The notes under the pieces were generated by a model that was not told the origin of the DNA, made no database searches, and worked only from the letters and a program-made list of their open reading frames with translations. Source: a virus. Taken from it: a stretch of DNA of 32,310 nucleotides. Numbering within the stretch: the first letter of the stretch is position 1; every line of letters starts with the position of its first letter. The translations under genes and the position numbers were made by a program. Shown here piece after piece: positions 1 through 7,598 of the stretch. Location of the stretch: the IMG/VR virus record IMGVR_UViG_3300003319_000043, positions 1-32,310 of that record. The stretch is one strand, 5' to 3'.

Positions 1-11
1 GGCGGTTTTTT
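1..11 (+). terminator. possible 3' end of a terminator at the window edge
   Basis: The window opens with GGCGG followed by six T residues (6-11), the usual look of the descending arm and U-tract of a Rho-independent terminator. The ascending arm would lie outside the window, so pairing cannot be tested. Positions 12-44 hold no other recognisable signal; no clear Shine-Dalgarno precedes the first gene. Confidence 0.25.
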
Positions 12-44
12 GAGGCTGCACCAGATTGCGAATCGCACCGGCCG

Positions 45-551
45 ATGAAGCGCTCTCGAAAGTGGACGTTCGTCGCACAGGAGGCCACGCGGCTGTCAGG
101 CCTCGGATTGACGCCGCGGGAGATCGCGCTACGGTTGGAGCTGAATAAGTCGACGGTGACGCGCTGGATCGCGTCGGGAAAGCTGCCGAAGCCCGACACG
201 ACGAAGCGCCCTCGATCGCCAAAGGCGCCCCAGTCACAGACGCCGGAGGAATGGGCGTGGTCAGTGCGGCAAACCTATCAGCTCGACCCCACGGACGAGC
301 AATTGCTGTCGTTGGCGATGAAGGCGCTGATGACGGCGCGGAATCCGAAGGAGACGGCGCGCGTGCAGCTGGCGGCAATGAACCGCTTCCAGGCGATCGT
401 CAAGCAGCTGGCGCTCGCGATGCGCAGCGATGCGGAACAGCCGGTAGCGCCGGCGCCAGAGCCGCCGAAGGTGGAAGCGCCGGCACCCGTGCGTGAACGG
501 CGTGCCGATCCGCGGGCGCTCGTGATGGATGAGGCGAAAACGATTCAATGA
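45..551 (+). CDS. HTH protein, probable terminase small subunit
   Basis: A 168-residue protein directly before the terminase large subunit module. Residues about 18-48 form a helix-turn-helix (LTPREIALRLELNKSTVTRWI), matching a DNA-recognition subunit that selects phage DNA for packaging. The middle (about 68-125) is helical and could mediate oligomerisation. The C-terminus is rich in Pro, Ala and Glu and probably disordered. Identification as small terminase rests on position and the HTH rather than on a family signature; it could instead be a transcriptional regulator. The ATG at 45 has no strong ribosome site, and an upstream start outside the readable context cannot be excluded. The stop overlaps the next start (ATGA). 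Confidence 0.7.
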   Translation: MKRSRKWTFVAQEATRLSGLGLTPREIALRLELNKSTVTRWIASGKLPKPDTTKRPRSPKAPQSQTPEEWAWSVRQTYQLDPTDEQLLSLAMKALMTARNPKETARVQLAAMNRFQAIVKQLALAMRSDAEQPVAPAPEPPKVEAPAPVRERRADPRALVMDEAKTIQ

Positions 552-760
552 TGGACTGGAACAAAGAACCGCGTAGCGTTGTCGAGCGTGCTGCCGCAAA
601 AGGCGACGAGGGAGCAATCGCCTGCCTTCGGCTGCATCAACGCCTAGACGGTGTTGACTCGGCAGTCGATGGTCTCCGTATCGAGTTGACCGGATTCAAT
701 GAGCGACTCACGTCGCAGATTAACGATCTACGACAGAAGATCGTGAGTCGACGCGAATGA
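548..760 (+). CDS. small coiled-coil protein between the terminase subunits
   Basis: A 70-residue protein coupled by ATGA overlaps to the genes on both sides, which supports that it is translated. Two adjacent ATG codons (548 and 551) are available as starts. Residues about 30-65 have hydrophobic heptad spacing and probably form a short coiled coil (VDGLRIELTGFNERLTSQI). No family is recognised. Its place between small and large terminase suggests an accessory packaging role, but that is inferred from position only. Confidence 0.6.
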   Translation: MMDWNKEPRSVVERAAAKGDEGAIACLRLHQRLDGVDSAVDGLRIELTGFNERLTSQINDLRQKIVSRRE

Positions 761-2406
761 TCCTCACCGTCCCGCGCGACCGCACGTTCTACCCAACACT
801 CGGGCCGCAGGTGTGCGACTTCATCGAGCAGAACATGGTTTACGGCCCCGGCGATCTGCGCGGGCAGCCCGTGCGCCTTGACGATGAGAAGGTCGCGCTC
901 ATCTACCGCATGTACGAAGTCTATCCACGCGGCCACCGGTTCGAAGGCCGCCGGCGCTTTAAGCGCGTCGGCATCTCGCTGCGCAAGGGCGTCGGCAAAA
1001 CGGAGCTGGCCGCCTGGGTCGCCGCATGCGAGCTCCACCCAGACGCCCCGGTGCGCTGCACGGGCTGGTCAAGCAGCGGCGAACCGATCGGCGGCCCGGT
1101 GACCGACCCCTACATCCCGCTCGTGGCGTACAACGAAGTCCAGTCGTCCGAGCTGGCGTACGGCGCGCTCAAAACGATCCTCGAGGAAGGGCCGCTCAAG
1201 GACGAGTTCGACATCGGGCTCGAGCGCATCATGCGGAAGCGCGGCGGCGGGAAAGCCGAATCGCTCGCCGCGGCGCCGAACGCTCGCGACGGCGCGCGAA
1301 CGACCTTCAGCGTCATGGACGAGACGCACCGGATGACGCTGCAGCGGCTCCGCGATGCGCACCAGACGATGATCAACAACAACGCGAAGCGCATGCTGGC
1401 GGACCCGTGGATGCTCGAGATCACGACGGCGCCGGAGCCGGGCGCCGGCTCGGTGGCCGAGGCGACGATGCAGTATGCCGAAGCGGTCGAGCATGGGCAG
1501 GTCGCCAATCCGAGCTTCTTCTTCTTTCATCGGCAGGCGAGCGACCATCACGATCTGACGACGGCCGAGGGTGCGCGCGCCGCGGTCGTTGAAGCGTCTG
1601 GCCCGTGCGCCGTCTGGAGCGACATCGAGGCGATCGTCGCGATCCTCGATGACCCGGCCACCGATCGCGCGTATTGGGAACGCGTCTGGTGCAATCGGCT
1701 CGTGAAGGGCTCAACACAGGCGTTCGACGTCGAGCTGTGGCGCAAGGGGCTGCTGAAAGAGAATCCCGTCCAGCCGGGCGACCTCATCACGATCGGGTTC
1801 GACGGCGGGCAATTCCACGACGGGACCGGCGTTGTCGCGACGCACGTCGCCACCGGCTATCAGTGGGTGCCCGGCGCGTGGGAGTGCCCGCCAGGCGGCG
1901 AGAAGCGAACGCCACCGTGGCAGGTGCCGACCGCGGACGTCGACGCCTGCGTGCGGCGACTCTTTGCGACGTTCAAGGTCTGGCGCATGTATGCGGACCC
2001 GCCGTACTGGCAATCGTGGATCGCGCAGTGGGCAGGCGACCTCGATCGCGATCGGCCCGACAGCGAGAAGCGCATCATCGAATGGTGGACGAACCGCACG
2101 AAGCCGATGACGTTCGCGCTGGAGAATTTCGACACGGCGATCAAGACCGGCCAGATCCGCCACGACGGCGATCAGCGGCTGGCGCGGCACATCGGCAACG
2201 CGCGAAAGAAGGAGCTGCCGCAGCGGAGCGAGGACGGCAAGGTGCTCTGGCTGATTCAGAAGGATCGCCCCGACTCGCCGCAGAAGATCGATAACTGCAT
2301 GGCGGCGGTGCTCAGTTGGGAGGCGCGCACGGATGCGATTGCCGCGGGCGTGCTGTCGGAGAAAGAGCCGCAGTTTCAGATGATGATCATGGGAGGCGGA
2401 CGATGA
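757..2406 (+). CDS. terL: terminase large subunit
   Basis: A 549-residue packaging motor with an N-terminal ATPase and a C-terminal nuclease. The Walker A loop is at about 76-83 (RKGVGKTE), and the Walker B with catalytic Glu at 184-189 (FSVMDE). A coupling TTAP motif follows at about 223-226. The nuclease domain begins near 345 (IGFDGGQFHDGTG, with metal-binding Asp349) and continues with a YADPPYW segment near 410 and an HDGD-containing segment near 465. It translocates genomic DNA through the portal into the prohead and cuts the concatemer. The length is normal for the HK97/P22-type large terminases. The start overlaps the stop of the preceding gene. Confidence 0.95.
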   Translation: MILTVPRDRTFYPTLGPQVCDFIEQNMVYGPGDLRGQPVRLDDEKVALIYRMYEVYPRGHRFEGRRRFKRVGISLRKGVGKTELAAWVAACELHPDAPVRCTGWSSSGEPIGGPVTDPYIPLVAYNEVQSSELAYGALKTILEEGPLKDEFDIGLERIMRKRGGGKAESLAAAPNARDGARTTFSVMDETHRMTLQRLRDAHQTMINNNAKRMLADPWMLEITTAPEPGAGSVAEATMQYAEAVEHGQVANPSFFFFHRQASDHHDLTTAEGARAAVVEASGPCAVWSDIEAIVAILDDPATDRAYWERVWCNRLVKGSTQAFDVELWRKGLLKENPVQPGDLITIGFDGGQFHDGTGVVATHVATGYQWVPGAWECPPGGEKRTPPWQVPTADVDACVRRLFATFKVWRMYADPPYWQSWIAQWAGDLDRDRPDSEKRIIEWWTNRTKPMTFALENFDTAIKTGQIRHDGDQRLARHIGNARKKELPQRSEDGKVLWLIQKDRPDSPQKIDNCMAAVLSWEARTDAIAAGVLSEKEPQFQMMIMGGGR

Positions 2407-2603
2407 CGAGCCGTCTCGAACTCAAAGTAAAAGAGTTCGCTGAGCGCGAACGCGTGACCGAAAGAACAGTTTACGCGTGGATCGCGAAGGGCGCGGTGCA
2501 AGTGCGCCGCACGCCGGGCGGTGGTCTGCGGATCCTCACGCCACAAGACGAGGCCGATGATCAACTGAAAACGGCGGAAGAATTTAGAAGGGCTTCCCGG
2601 TAG
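2403..2603 (+). CDS. small MerR/excisionase-type HTH protein
   Basis: A 66-residue protein starting at an ATGA overlap with the terminase stop. A longer in-frame start at 2316 would lie inside terL and is unlikely. Residues 10-45 (VTERTVYAWIAKGAVQVRRT) form the winged helix-turn-helix of the HTH_17/excisionase class, with a PGGGLRIL wing. It may be an excisionase-like factor or a regulator. It sits directly before an inverted repeat and the capsid gene, so autoregulation of capsid expression is possible, but this is inference. Confidence 0.75.
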   Translation: MTSRLELKVKEFAERERVTERTVYAWIAKGAVQVRRTPGGGLRILTPQDEADDQLKTAEEFRRASR

Positions 2604-2621
2604 TCTCTATACCACTACCGG
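2597..2621 (+). promoter_or_regulatory. 8-bp inverted repeat before the capsid gene
   Basis: CCGGTAGT (2597-2604) is perfectly complementary to ACTACCGG (2614-2621) across a 9-nt loop. The left arm overlaps the TAG stop of the HTH gene. No T-run follows, so it is not a standard terminator. A second, imperfect pairing (GTGTCCC near 2622 with GGGGCACAC near 2640) could cover the ribosome site of the capsid gene. It could be an operator, an mRNA processing or stability element, or a translational control hairpin. Confidence 0.5.
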
Positions 2622-2648
2622 TTGTGTCCCTACTCTGGTGGGGCACAC

Positions 2649-4658
2649 ATGGCCGGGCAGCGGGCGTACGCCGTTCTGAACGTCAAGGCGATCGACGCCG
2701 AGCAGCGCGTCATTACCGGCATCGCCACGACGCCGACGCCCGATCGCATGGGCGACATCATCGAGCCCGACGGGATCACGTTCAAGAATCCGCTGCCGCT
2801 GCTGCTCTATCACGACTCGCGGCGCCCCGTCGGCACCGTCAAGCTCGATAAGCCGACCGCCGACGGCGTCACCTTCACCGCCAAGATCGCCGACATTGCC
2901 GAGCCCGGCACGCTGAAAGATCGCGTCGACGAGGCGTGGCTCTCCGTCAAAAACAAGCTGCTCCGCGGCGTCTCGGTCGGGTTCCGCCCGCTGAATGACG
3001 CGATGGACTGGATGCAAGACACCGGCGGCATTCGCTTCCGCGAGACGGAAATCCTCGAGCTCTCGCTCGTCGCCGTGCCCGCCAACGTCGAAGCCACCAT
3101 CAGCAGCATCAAGTCGTACGACCAGGAACGGCCCGCCGCGACAGGCACTGGCCGTTCGGTCGTTGTTCGCACCACACCCGCCGCCGGCGCCCCGGCCCCT
3201 GCCCGGAAGGACCGGGACATGAAAACGATTCAGGAACAGATCGCCTCATTCGAGGCCACGCGCGCGGCGAAGTCCGCCGAGATGGCCGCGATCATGACAG
3301 CCGCCGGCGAGAAGGGCGAAACGCTCGACACCGCCGACTCCGAGAAGTACGACGGCCTCGCGCTCGAAGTGAAGTCGCTCGACGCGCACCTCGCACGGCT
3401 GCGCGACATGGAAGCGCTGAACGTGCAGAAGGCCGCCCCGGCGGACGGCAGCGATCCGCAAAAGGCGGCGCAGTCGCGCGGCGCGGCGTCGCACACGATC
3501 CGCACGGTCGAGAAGCTCCCGCCCGGCATCGGCTTCGCACGCGCGGTCAAGGCGTGCGTCGTCGCGCGGCTCGATGGCCGCAACATGCTCGACGTCGCGA
3601 AGGAGATGTACCCGAGCGACAACCGTCTGCACGGGCACATCACGCACGTGCTGAACCTGCCGAACGTGGTCGCACAGATGAAGGCGGCTGTCCCTGGGGC
3701 GACGACCACGAATACGACCTGGGCGAGCGCGCTCGTCGATCCAACGAACCTCGCCGGCGAATTCATCGAATATCTGCGCCCGGCGACCATCATCGGCAAG
3801 TTCGGCACGAACGGGATCCCCGATCTGCGCCGCGTGCCGTTCAACGTCCGCATGATCGAGCAGACGCAGGGCGGCACCGGTTACTGGGTCGGGCAGGGTG
3901 CGCCGAAGCCCCTGACGGCCTTCGGCTTCGCGCCGGTCACGCTCGCCTTTACGAAGGTTGCAGCGATCTCGGTCATCACCGAGGAACTCGCCCGCTTCTC
4001 CAGCCCCTCAGCCGAGCAATTGGTACGCGACGGTCTGCGCGATGCGCTCGTGGAGCGCATCGATCGCGACTTCATTGATCCGGCGGAAGCCGGCACGGCG
4101 AACGTGCAGCCCGCCTCGATCACGAACGGCCTGACAGCCGGTTCGTCCGCAGGCACCAGCGCCGACAACGCGCGCACCGATATCGCTGGCTTGGTGGCCG
4201 ACTTTGTCGCCGCGAATCAGGATGTCGCGGGGCTCGTGCTCATCATGCCGGCGTCGCTGGCGCTCGCGCTGTCGTTCCAGGTGAACAGCCTCGGGCAGCA
4301 GCAGTTCCCGAACCTCTCGCTGGCCGGCGGCACGATCAACGGCATCCCCGTGATCACGACGCAGTATGCGGCCAACGAGTCGGGCGGCGGCAACCTCGTG
4401 ATCGCGGTGAACGCGCGCGAGATCTTCCTGGCGGACGACGGTCAGGTCACCGTCGACGCCTCGCGCGAAGCCTCGCTGCAGATGCTCGACAACCCGACCA
4501 ACAACTCGGCGACGGCGACCGCGACCACGATGGTCAGCATGTGGCAGACCAACTCGATCGCGCTACGCGCCGAGCGGTTCATCAACTGGGCGAAGCGCCG
4601 GTCGACGGCCGTCGTGTACCTCGACGACGTCAACTGGGGCAGCGTCGGCAGCCCATAG
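2649..4658 (+). CDS. fused HK97-type prohead protease and major capsid protein
   Basis: A 669-residue fusion. Residues 5-155 are a prohead protease of the U35/S78 type: His55 (YHDSRRPVG), Ser109 (LLRGVSVGF) and Glu134 or Glu137 (ETEILEL) fit the expected catalytic set. A Pro/Ala linker (178-187) leads to Met191, where a classic capsid protein begins: a coiled-coil delta domain (about 192-250), then the HK97 fold to the end. The protease should remove the delta region during maturation. The chosen start at 2649 follows a GGTGGGG ribosome site; an upstream in-frame ATG at 2622 lies inside a hairpin and adds nine unconserved-looking residues. Protease and capsid are usually separate genes, although fusions are known. 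Confidence 0.93.
   Translation: MAGQRAYAVLNVKAIDAEQRVITGIATTPTPDRMGDIIEPDGITFKNPLPLLLYHDSRRPVGTVKLDKPTADGVTFTAKIADIAEPGTLKDRVDEAWLSVKNKLLRGVSVGFRPLNDAMDWMQDTGGIRFRETEILELSLVAVPANVEATISSIKSYDQERPAATGTGRSVVVRTTPAAGAPAPARKDRDMKTIQEQIASFEATRAAKSAEMAAIMTAAGEKGETLDTADSEKYDGLALEVKSLDAHLARLRDMEALNVQKAAPADGSDPQKAAQSRGAASHTIRTVEKLPPGIGFARAVKACVVARLDGRNMLDVAKEMYPSDNRLHGHITHVLNLPNVVAQMKAAVPGATTTNTTWASALVDPTNLAGEFIEYLRPATIIGKFGTNGIPDLRRVPFNVRMIEQTQGGTGYWVGQGAPKPLTAFGFAPVTLAFTKVAAISVITEELARFSSPSAEQLVRDGLRDALVERIDRDFIDPAEAGTANVQPASITNGLTAGSSAGTSADNARTDIAGLVADFVAANQDVAGLVLIMPASLALALSFQVNSLGQQQFPNLSLAGGTINGIPVITTQYAANESGGGNLVIAVNAREIFLADDGQVTVDASREASLQMLDNPTNNSATATATTMVSMWQTNSIALRAERFINWAKRRSTAVVYLDDVNWGSVGSP
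3205..3221 (+). promoter_or_regulatory. ribosome site and internal start for a separate capsid protein
   Basis: GGAAGG (3205-3210) lies eight bases before an in-frame ATG (3219-3221), exactly where the protease-capsid linker ends and the capsid delta domain begins. Initiation here would give a 478-residue free capsid protein alongside the fusion. This would supply the excess of capsid over protease that prohead assembly needs. The site is visible in the sequence; its use is inferred. Confidence 0.5.
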
Positions 4659-4664
4659 TCCGTA

Positions 4665-4919
4665 ATGCTGAAAACCTTGATCGCGCTCACGTCGTTCACC
4701 TTCGAAGGTCACCCTTACGTGCCCGGCGAGGTGTTCGACGTGACGCCGATCAAGGCGCTCGCGCTCACCTACAACAAAAAGGCGAAGTTCGCGCCACCCG
4801 GCTACAAGCGGCGTGACATGGAAGCGGAGAAAACTCCGGTGCCGCCGCCGCCGAGCAAGCCCGCACGCACTCCGCGCCGCCGCTATCGACGCCGCGACAT
4901 GGAGGCCGAGCGGGACTGA
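4665..4919 (+). CDS. small protein with Pro/Arg-rich tail
   Basis: An 84-residue protein between capsid and portal. Residues 1-46 look like a small beta-rich fold (FTFEGHPYVPGEVFDVTPIKA) resembling short SH3-like phage proteins that begin by describing a required or extended value, such as DUF7210; this family call is tentative. The rest is Pro- and Arg-rich and carries the heptapeptide RRDMEAE twice (about 49-55 and 76-82), showing a small internal duplication. Its stop overlaps the portal start by one base. It may be a capsid or portal accessory factor. Confidence 0.6.
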   Translation: MLKTLIALTSFTFEGHPYVPGEVFDVTPIKALALTYNKKAKFAPPGYKRRDMEAEKTPVPPPPSKPARTPRRRYRRRDMEAERD

Positions 4920-6295
4920 TGGACATCTTCGGCTTCACCATCACACGCACGAAAGCGCCGCCCGGGCAACTCTCGTCCGTTGAGAGCCGCGGCGGCTGGT
5001 GGCCGATCGTGCGCGAGCCGTGGGCCGGCGCGTGGCAGCAAAACATTGAGATCGATCTCGCGAACGTCCTCACACACCCGGTCGTCTTCGCCTGCGTCAC
5101 GGCCATCGCGAACGACATCGCGAAGTGCCGGCTGCGCCTCGTCGAGCTCGATGACGATGGCATCTGGACCGAAAAGAACGTCCCGGCGTACTCGCCTGTC
5201 CTGCGTCGGCCGAACCGCTACCAGATTCGGATCAAGTTCGTGCAGTGCTGGCAGATCAGCCGCCTGGTGCACGGCAACGCCTACGTGCTGAAGCAGCGCG
5301 ACCAGCGCAAGGTGGTCACCGCAATGTATGTGCTCGACCCGCAGCGCTGCCGGCCTCTCGTGGCGCCGGACGGTTCGGTCTACTACGAGCTGAAGCGCGA
5401 TCACCTGTCGCAGCTGCAGGACGAGCAAGTCGTTGTCCCGGCGTCGGAAATCATCCATGACGTCATGTATCCGCTCTATCACCCGCTCGTCGGCCTGGGG
5501 CCGATTCACGCGAGCGGGCTCGCCGCAGTGTTGGGCCTGCAGATCCAGACACAGTCCGCCAATTTCTTCGCGAACGGCAGCAGCCCGGGCGGCGTGCTCA
5601 CGGCCCCGGGCGAAATCACCGACGCGACGGCGCAGCGCATCAAGGCGTACTGGGACGCGAATTACACCGGCAACAACGTCGGCAAGGTAGCGGTGCTGGG
5701 TGACGGGCTGAAGTACGAGCCGATGGCGGTGACGGCGCAGCGCGCGCAGCTGAGCGAGCAGTGGGACGCGGCCTCGCAGGCGATCGCGACGGCCTATCAC
5801 GTGCCCGGCTACAAAGTCGGCGGCCCGTTGCCGGCGTACAACAACATCGAAGCGCTCGCGCGGCAGTACTACACGCAGGCGCTACAAGAGCCATTCGAGT
5901 GCATGGAAGCGCTGCTCGACGACGGCCTCGGACTCGGCCCCGAGTTCGGGAATCGCTACGGCACCGAGTTCGACCTCGACGATCTGTGGCGCCTCGATTC
6001 GGCCACGCTGACCGATACGCTCGCGCAGCAGACCGGCGCCGGCATCGCGGCGATCAATGAAGCGAGGAAGAAGCTGAATCTCCGACCAGCCAAGGGCGGC
6101 GAAGAGCCGATCCTCCAGCAGCAGAATTGGCCACTGTCGCAGATTGCCGAGCGCGAGCCGCCCGATATTCCCGATCGCCCTGACAACGACGAGCCGCCGA
6201 TGGATGACGACGACAATCCGCTGGAGGACGACGCGACCGCAGAGAAGTTCGCGGCCGCGCTTTTCAGGAAGATGGCGGACCTCCATGCAGCCTGA
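4919..6295 (+). CDS. portal protein, HK97 family
   Basis: A 458-residue portal. It has the family's typical opening (LTHPVVFACVTAIANDIAKC at about 51-70), the central region including HDVMYPLYHPLVGLGPI (about 180-196), and a region after the clip with VPGYKVGG and an alpha-helical crown (AYNNIEALARQYYTQAL). It forms the dodecameric ring through which DNA enters and to which the connector binds. The C-terminal 50 residues are acidic and Pro-rich, probably disordered. The gene lies after the capsid gene, whereas the order terminase-portal-protease-capsid is more usual. Confidence 0.92.
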   Translation: MDIFGFTITRTKAPPGQLSSVESRGGWWPIVREPWAGAWQQNIEIDLANVLTHPVVFACVTAIANDIAKCRLRLVELDDDGIWTEKNVPAYSPVLRRPNRYQIRIKFVQCWQISRLVHGNAYVLKQRDQRKVVTAMYVLDPQRCRPLVAPDGSVYYELKRDHLSQLQDEQVVVPASEIIHDVMYPLYHPLVGLGPIHASGLAAVLGLQIQTQSANFFANGSSPGGVLTAPGEITDATAQRIKAYWDANYTGNNVGKVAVLGDGLKYEPMAVTAQRAQLSEQWDAASQAIATAYHVPGYKVGGPLPAYNNIEALARQYYTQALQEPFECMEALLDDGLGLGPEFGNRYGTEFDLDDLWRLDSATLTDTLAQQTGAGIAAINEARKKLNLRPAKGGEEPILQQQNWPLSQIAEREPPDIPDRPDNDEPPMDDDDNPLEDDATAEKFAAALFRKMADLHAA

Positions 6296-6605
6296 CCAAT
6301 TCGCCGACATCGTCGCGACCGCGATCAAGTCGGTCGTCGCGCCGCTCCAGGCGCGCGTTGCCGCACTGGAAGCGCGCCGCGATCCCGCGCTCGAGATGCC
6401 GGCACTCGCCAAAGACGCTGCCGCCGCCATGCTCACGCAGTTCACGACCGCGCTGATGATGCGGGCGCAGGAGACGGCGCAGACGCTCGCGACGTCATCG
6501 GCGGCGCTCCCGGCGCCGACGCCAACCACCGTGCGGAAACACATCCACTATCAGCGCATCGACGGACTGTTGCGGCCCATGCTGGTACGCGAGGACACGA
6601 CGTAA
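6285..6605 (+). CDS. uncharacterised protein with a module shared with the collagen-like protein
   Basis: A 106-residue protein; the ATG at 6285 overlaps the portal end by 11 bases and gives a sensible helical N-terminus, while earlier in-frame starts lie within portal. Residues 4-31 align with residues 6-33 of the collagen-like protein encoded at 10356, with 13 of 28 identical, including the shared pattern PL-AR--LEAR. That helical segment could be a trimerisation or virion-attachment module. The remainder is Ala-rich and ends in a basic HIHYQRIDGLLRPM segment. Function unknown; likely structural. Confidence 0.6.
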   Translation: MQPDQFADIVATAIKSVVAPLQARVAALEARRDPALEMPALAKDAAAAMLTQFTTALMMRAQETAQTLATSSAALPAPTPTTVRKHIHYQRIDGLLRPMLVREDTT

Positions 6606-6803
6606 ATGGGGCTGATCCGAACGACTCACGGCCTGCTCGACGAGGCCGCGCTCGCGCGCACGGTGGGCTTTGAGGACCGTCCGACCGAATTCGTCATCTG
6701 GGTGGAATGGCGCCTGGGCGACGAACTGGTCCGACGTGACGCCCATGTCGTGTTGAAAGAACCCACGGTGTCGGCTGACCTCGTGGCGGCGGCAATCGGC
6801 TAA
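6606..6803 (+). CDS. small uncharacterised protein
   Basis: A 65-residue protein that starts one base after the preceding stop. It appears to be an alpha/beta mix, with a central beta stretch (TEFVIWVEWRLGDELV, about 27-42). No family is recognised. Codon use and tight spacing match its neighbours, which supports expression within the structural block. Confidence 0.5.
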   Translation: MGLIRTTHGLLDEAALARTVGFEDRPTEFVIWVEWRLGDELVRRDAHVVLKEPTVSADLVAAAIG

Positions 6804-6820
6804 GGGAGGAGCGCGGGGCG

Positions 6821-7276
6821 ATGGCGAACAGTCAAGCGATGACCACGTCGTTCAAGGAAGAATGCCTGAAGGCGTTGCATGCGCTCGGCACCACGGTCAC
6901 GCGTGGCGCGACGACGGCCGACACGATCAAGGCCGCGCTCTATCTCGCGACCGCCTCGCTCGGTGCGGGCACGACCGCCTACAGCGCCACGGGCGAAGTC
7001 AGCGGCACCAACTACACCGCCGGCGGCGTGACGGTCACGAACGCCAACGCGCCCTCCAGCAGCGGCACGACCGCCTTCTGGACCCCGAGCGCGAGTATCG
7101 TCTTTACCAACGTCACCCTGGCGACCGCGTTCGATGCCGTGCTGCTCTACAACAGCTCGCAATCGAACCGCGCGATCAGCGTGCACACCTTCGGGTCGCA
7201 GACCGTGACGGCCGGCACCTTCACGCTGACGATGCCGACCAACGACGCGTCGAACGCGTTGATCCGGTTCGCATGA
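6821..7276 (+). CDS. Gp80-like fibre or tail-associated protein
   Basis: A 151-residue Thr/Ala/Ser-rich beta protein with a very strong ribosome site (GGGAGGAG) before its ATG. The opening pattern, a short helix then a Lys-x-ALYLATA strand and a TGEVSG-Y segment, matches a phage family often annotated as tail fibre (Gp80-like). The protein at 23584 shares the same plan (LYVALYTA and EVSGGSYAR), so two versions occur in this genome. Here it sits in the head-side decoration block rather than by the tail tip, so it may decorate the capsid. Function is inferred from the fold pattern. Confidence 0.6.
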   Translation: MANSQAMTTSFKEECLKALHALGTTVTRGATTADTIKAALYLATASLGAGTTAYSATGEVSGTNYTAGGVTVTNANAPSSSGTTAFWTPSASIVFTNVTLATAFDAVLLYNSSQSNRAISVHTFGSQTVTAGTFTLTMPTNDASNALIRFA

Positions 7277-7301
7277 CGGGCCTCACGGAGGGGAATACGT
7301 A

Positions 7302-7595
7302 ATGCCGACGATCACGAAGGAAATCGCCTCGATCGACAACGGCGCCGTCGTCGTTCAACTCGACTACAACAACGCAAACATGCGGGCAGATAAAGTGCGC
7401 GTGATCAACAACGGCACGGCGGCTTGCTTCGTAGAGGCCAAGCGTCCGGACGGACTTATCTACGGCCAGCGGTTCGACGTCGGGACGTCGTTCATCACCA
7501 TCCCGCAGACGGGCGGCGGCGAGATTCAATTGATCGATCCCGGCAGTGGGAAACTCGCCGGTATCGAAATTTCCATCAACTATCCCTACGCGTAG
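7302..7595 (+). CDS. small beta-rich structural protein
   Basis: A 97-residue protein with a strong GGAGGGG ribosome site. It consists almost wholly of alternating hydrophobic strands (GAVVVQLDYNNANMRADKVRV, then ITIPQTGGGEIQLI), suggesting a compact beta sandwich. It is placed among decoration-like proteins and probably belongs to the virion surface. No family recognised. Confidence 0.55.
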   Translation: MPTITKEIASIDNGAVVVQLDYNNANMRADKVRVINNGTAACFVEAKRPDGLIYGQRFDVGTSFITIPQTGGGEIQLIDPGSGKLAGIEISINYPYA

Positions 7596-7598
7596 CCG

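Noticed and set aside
2316-2402. Longer start for the small HTH protein
   Set aside because: It lies wholly inside the terminase gene, and a coupled ATGA start at 2403 gives a compact HTH protein.
4883-5800. Leftward 305-codon frame opposite the portal gene
   Set aside because: Shadow frame with Arg/His-rich composition; the rightward frame is an unmistakable portal.
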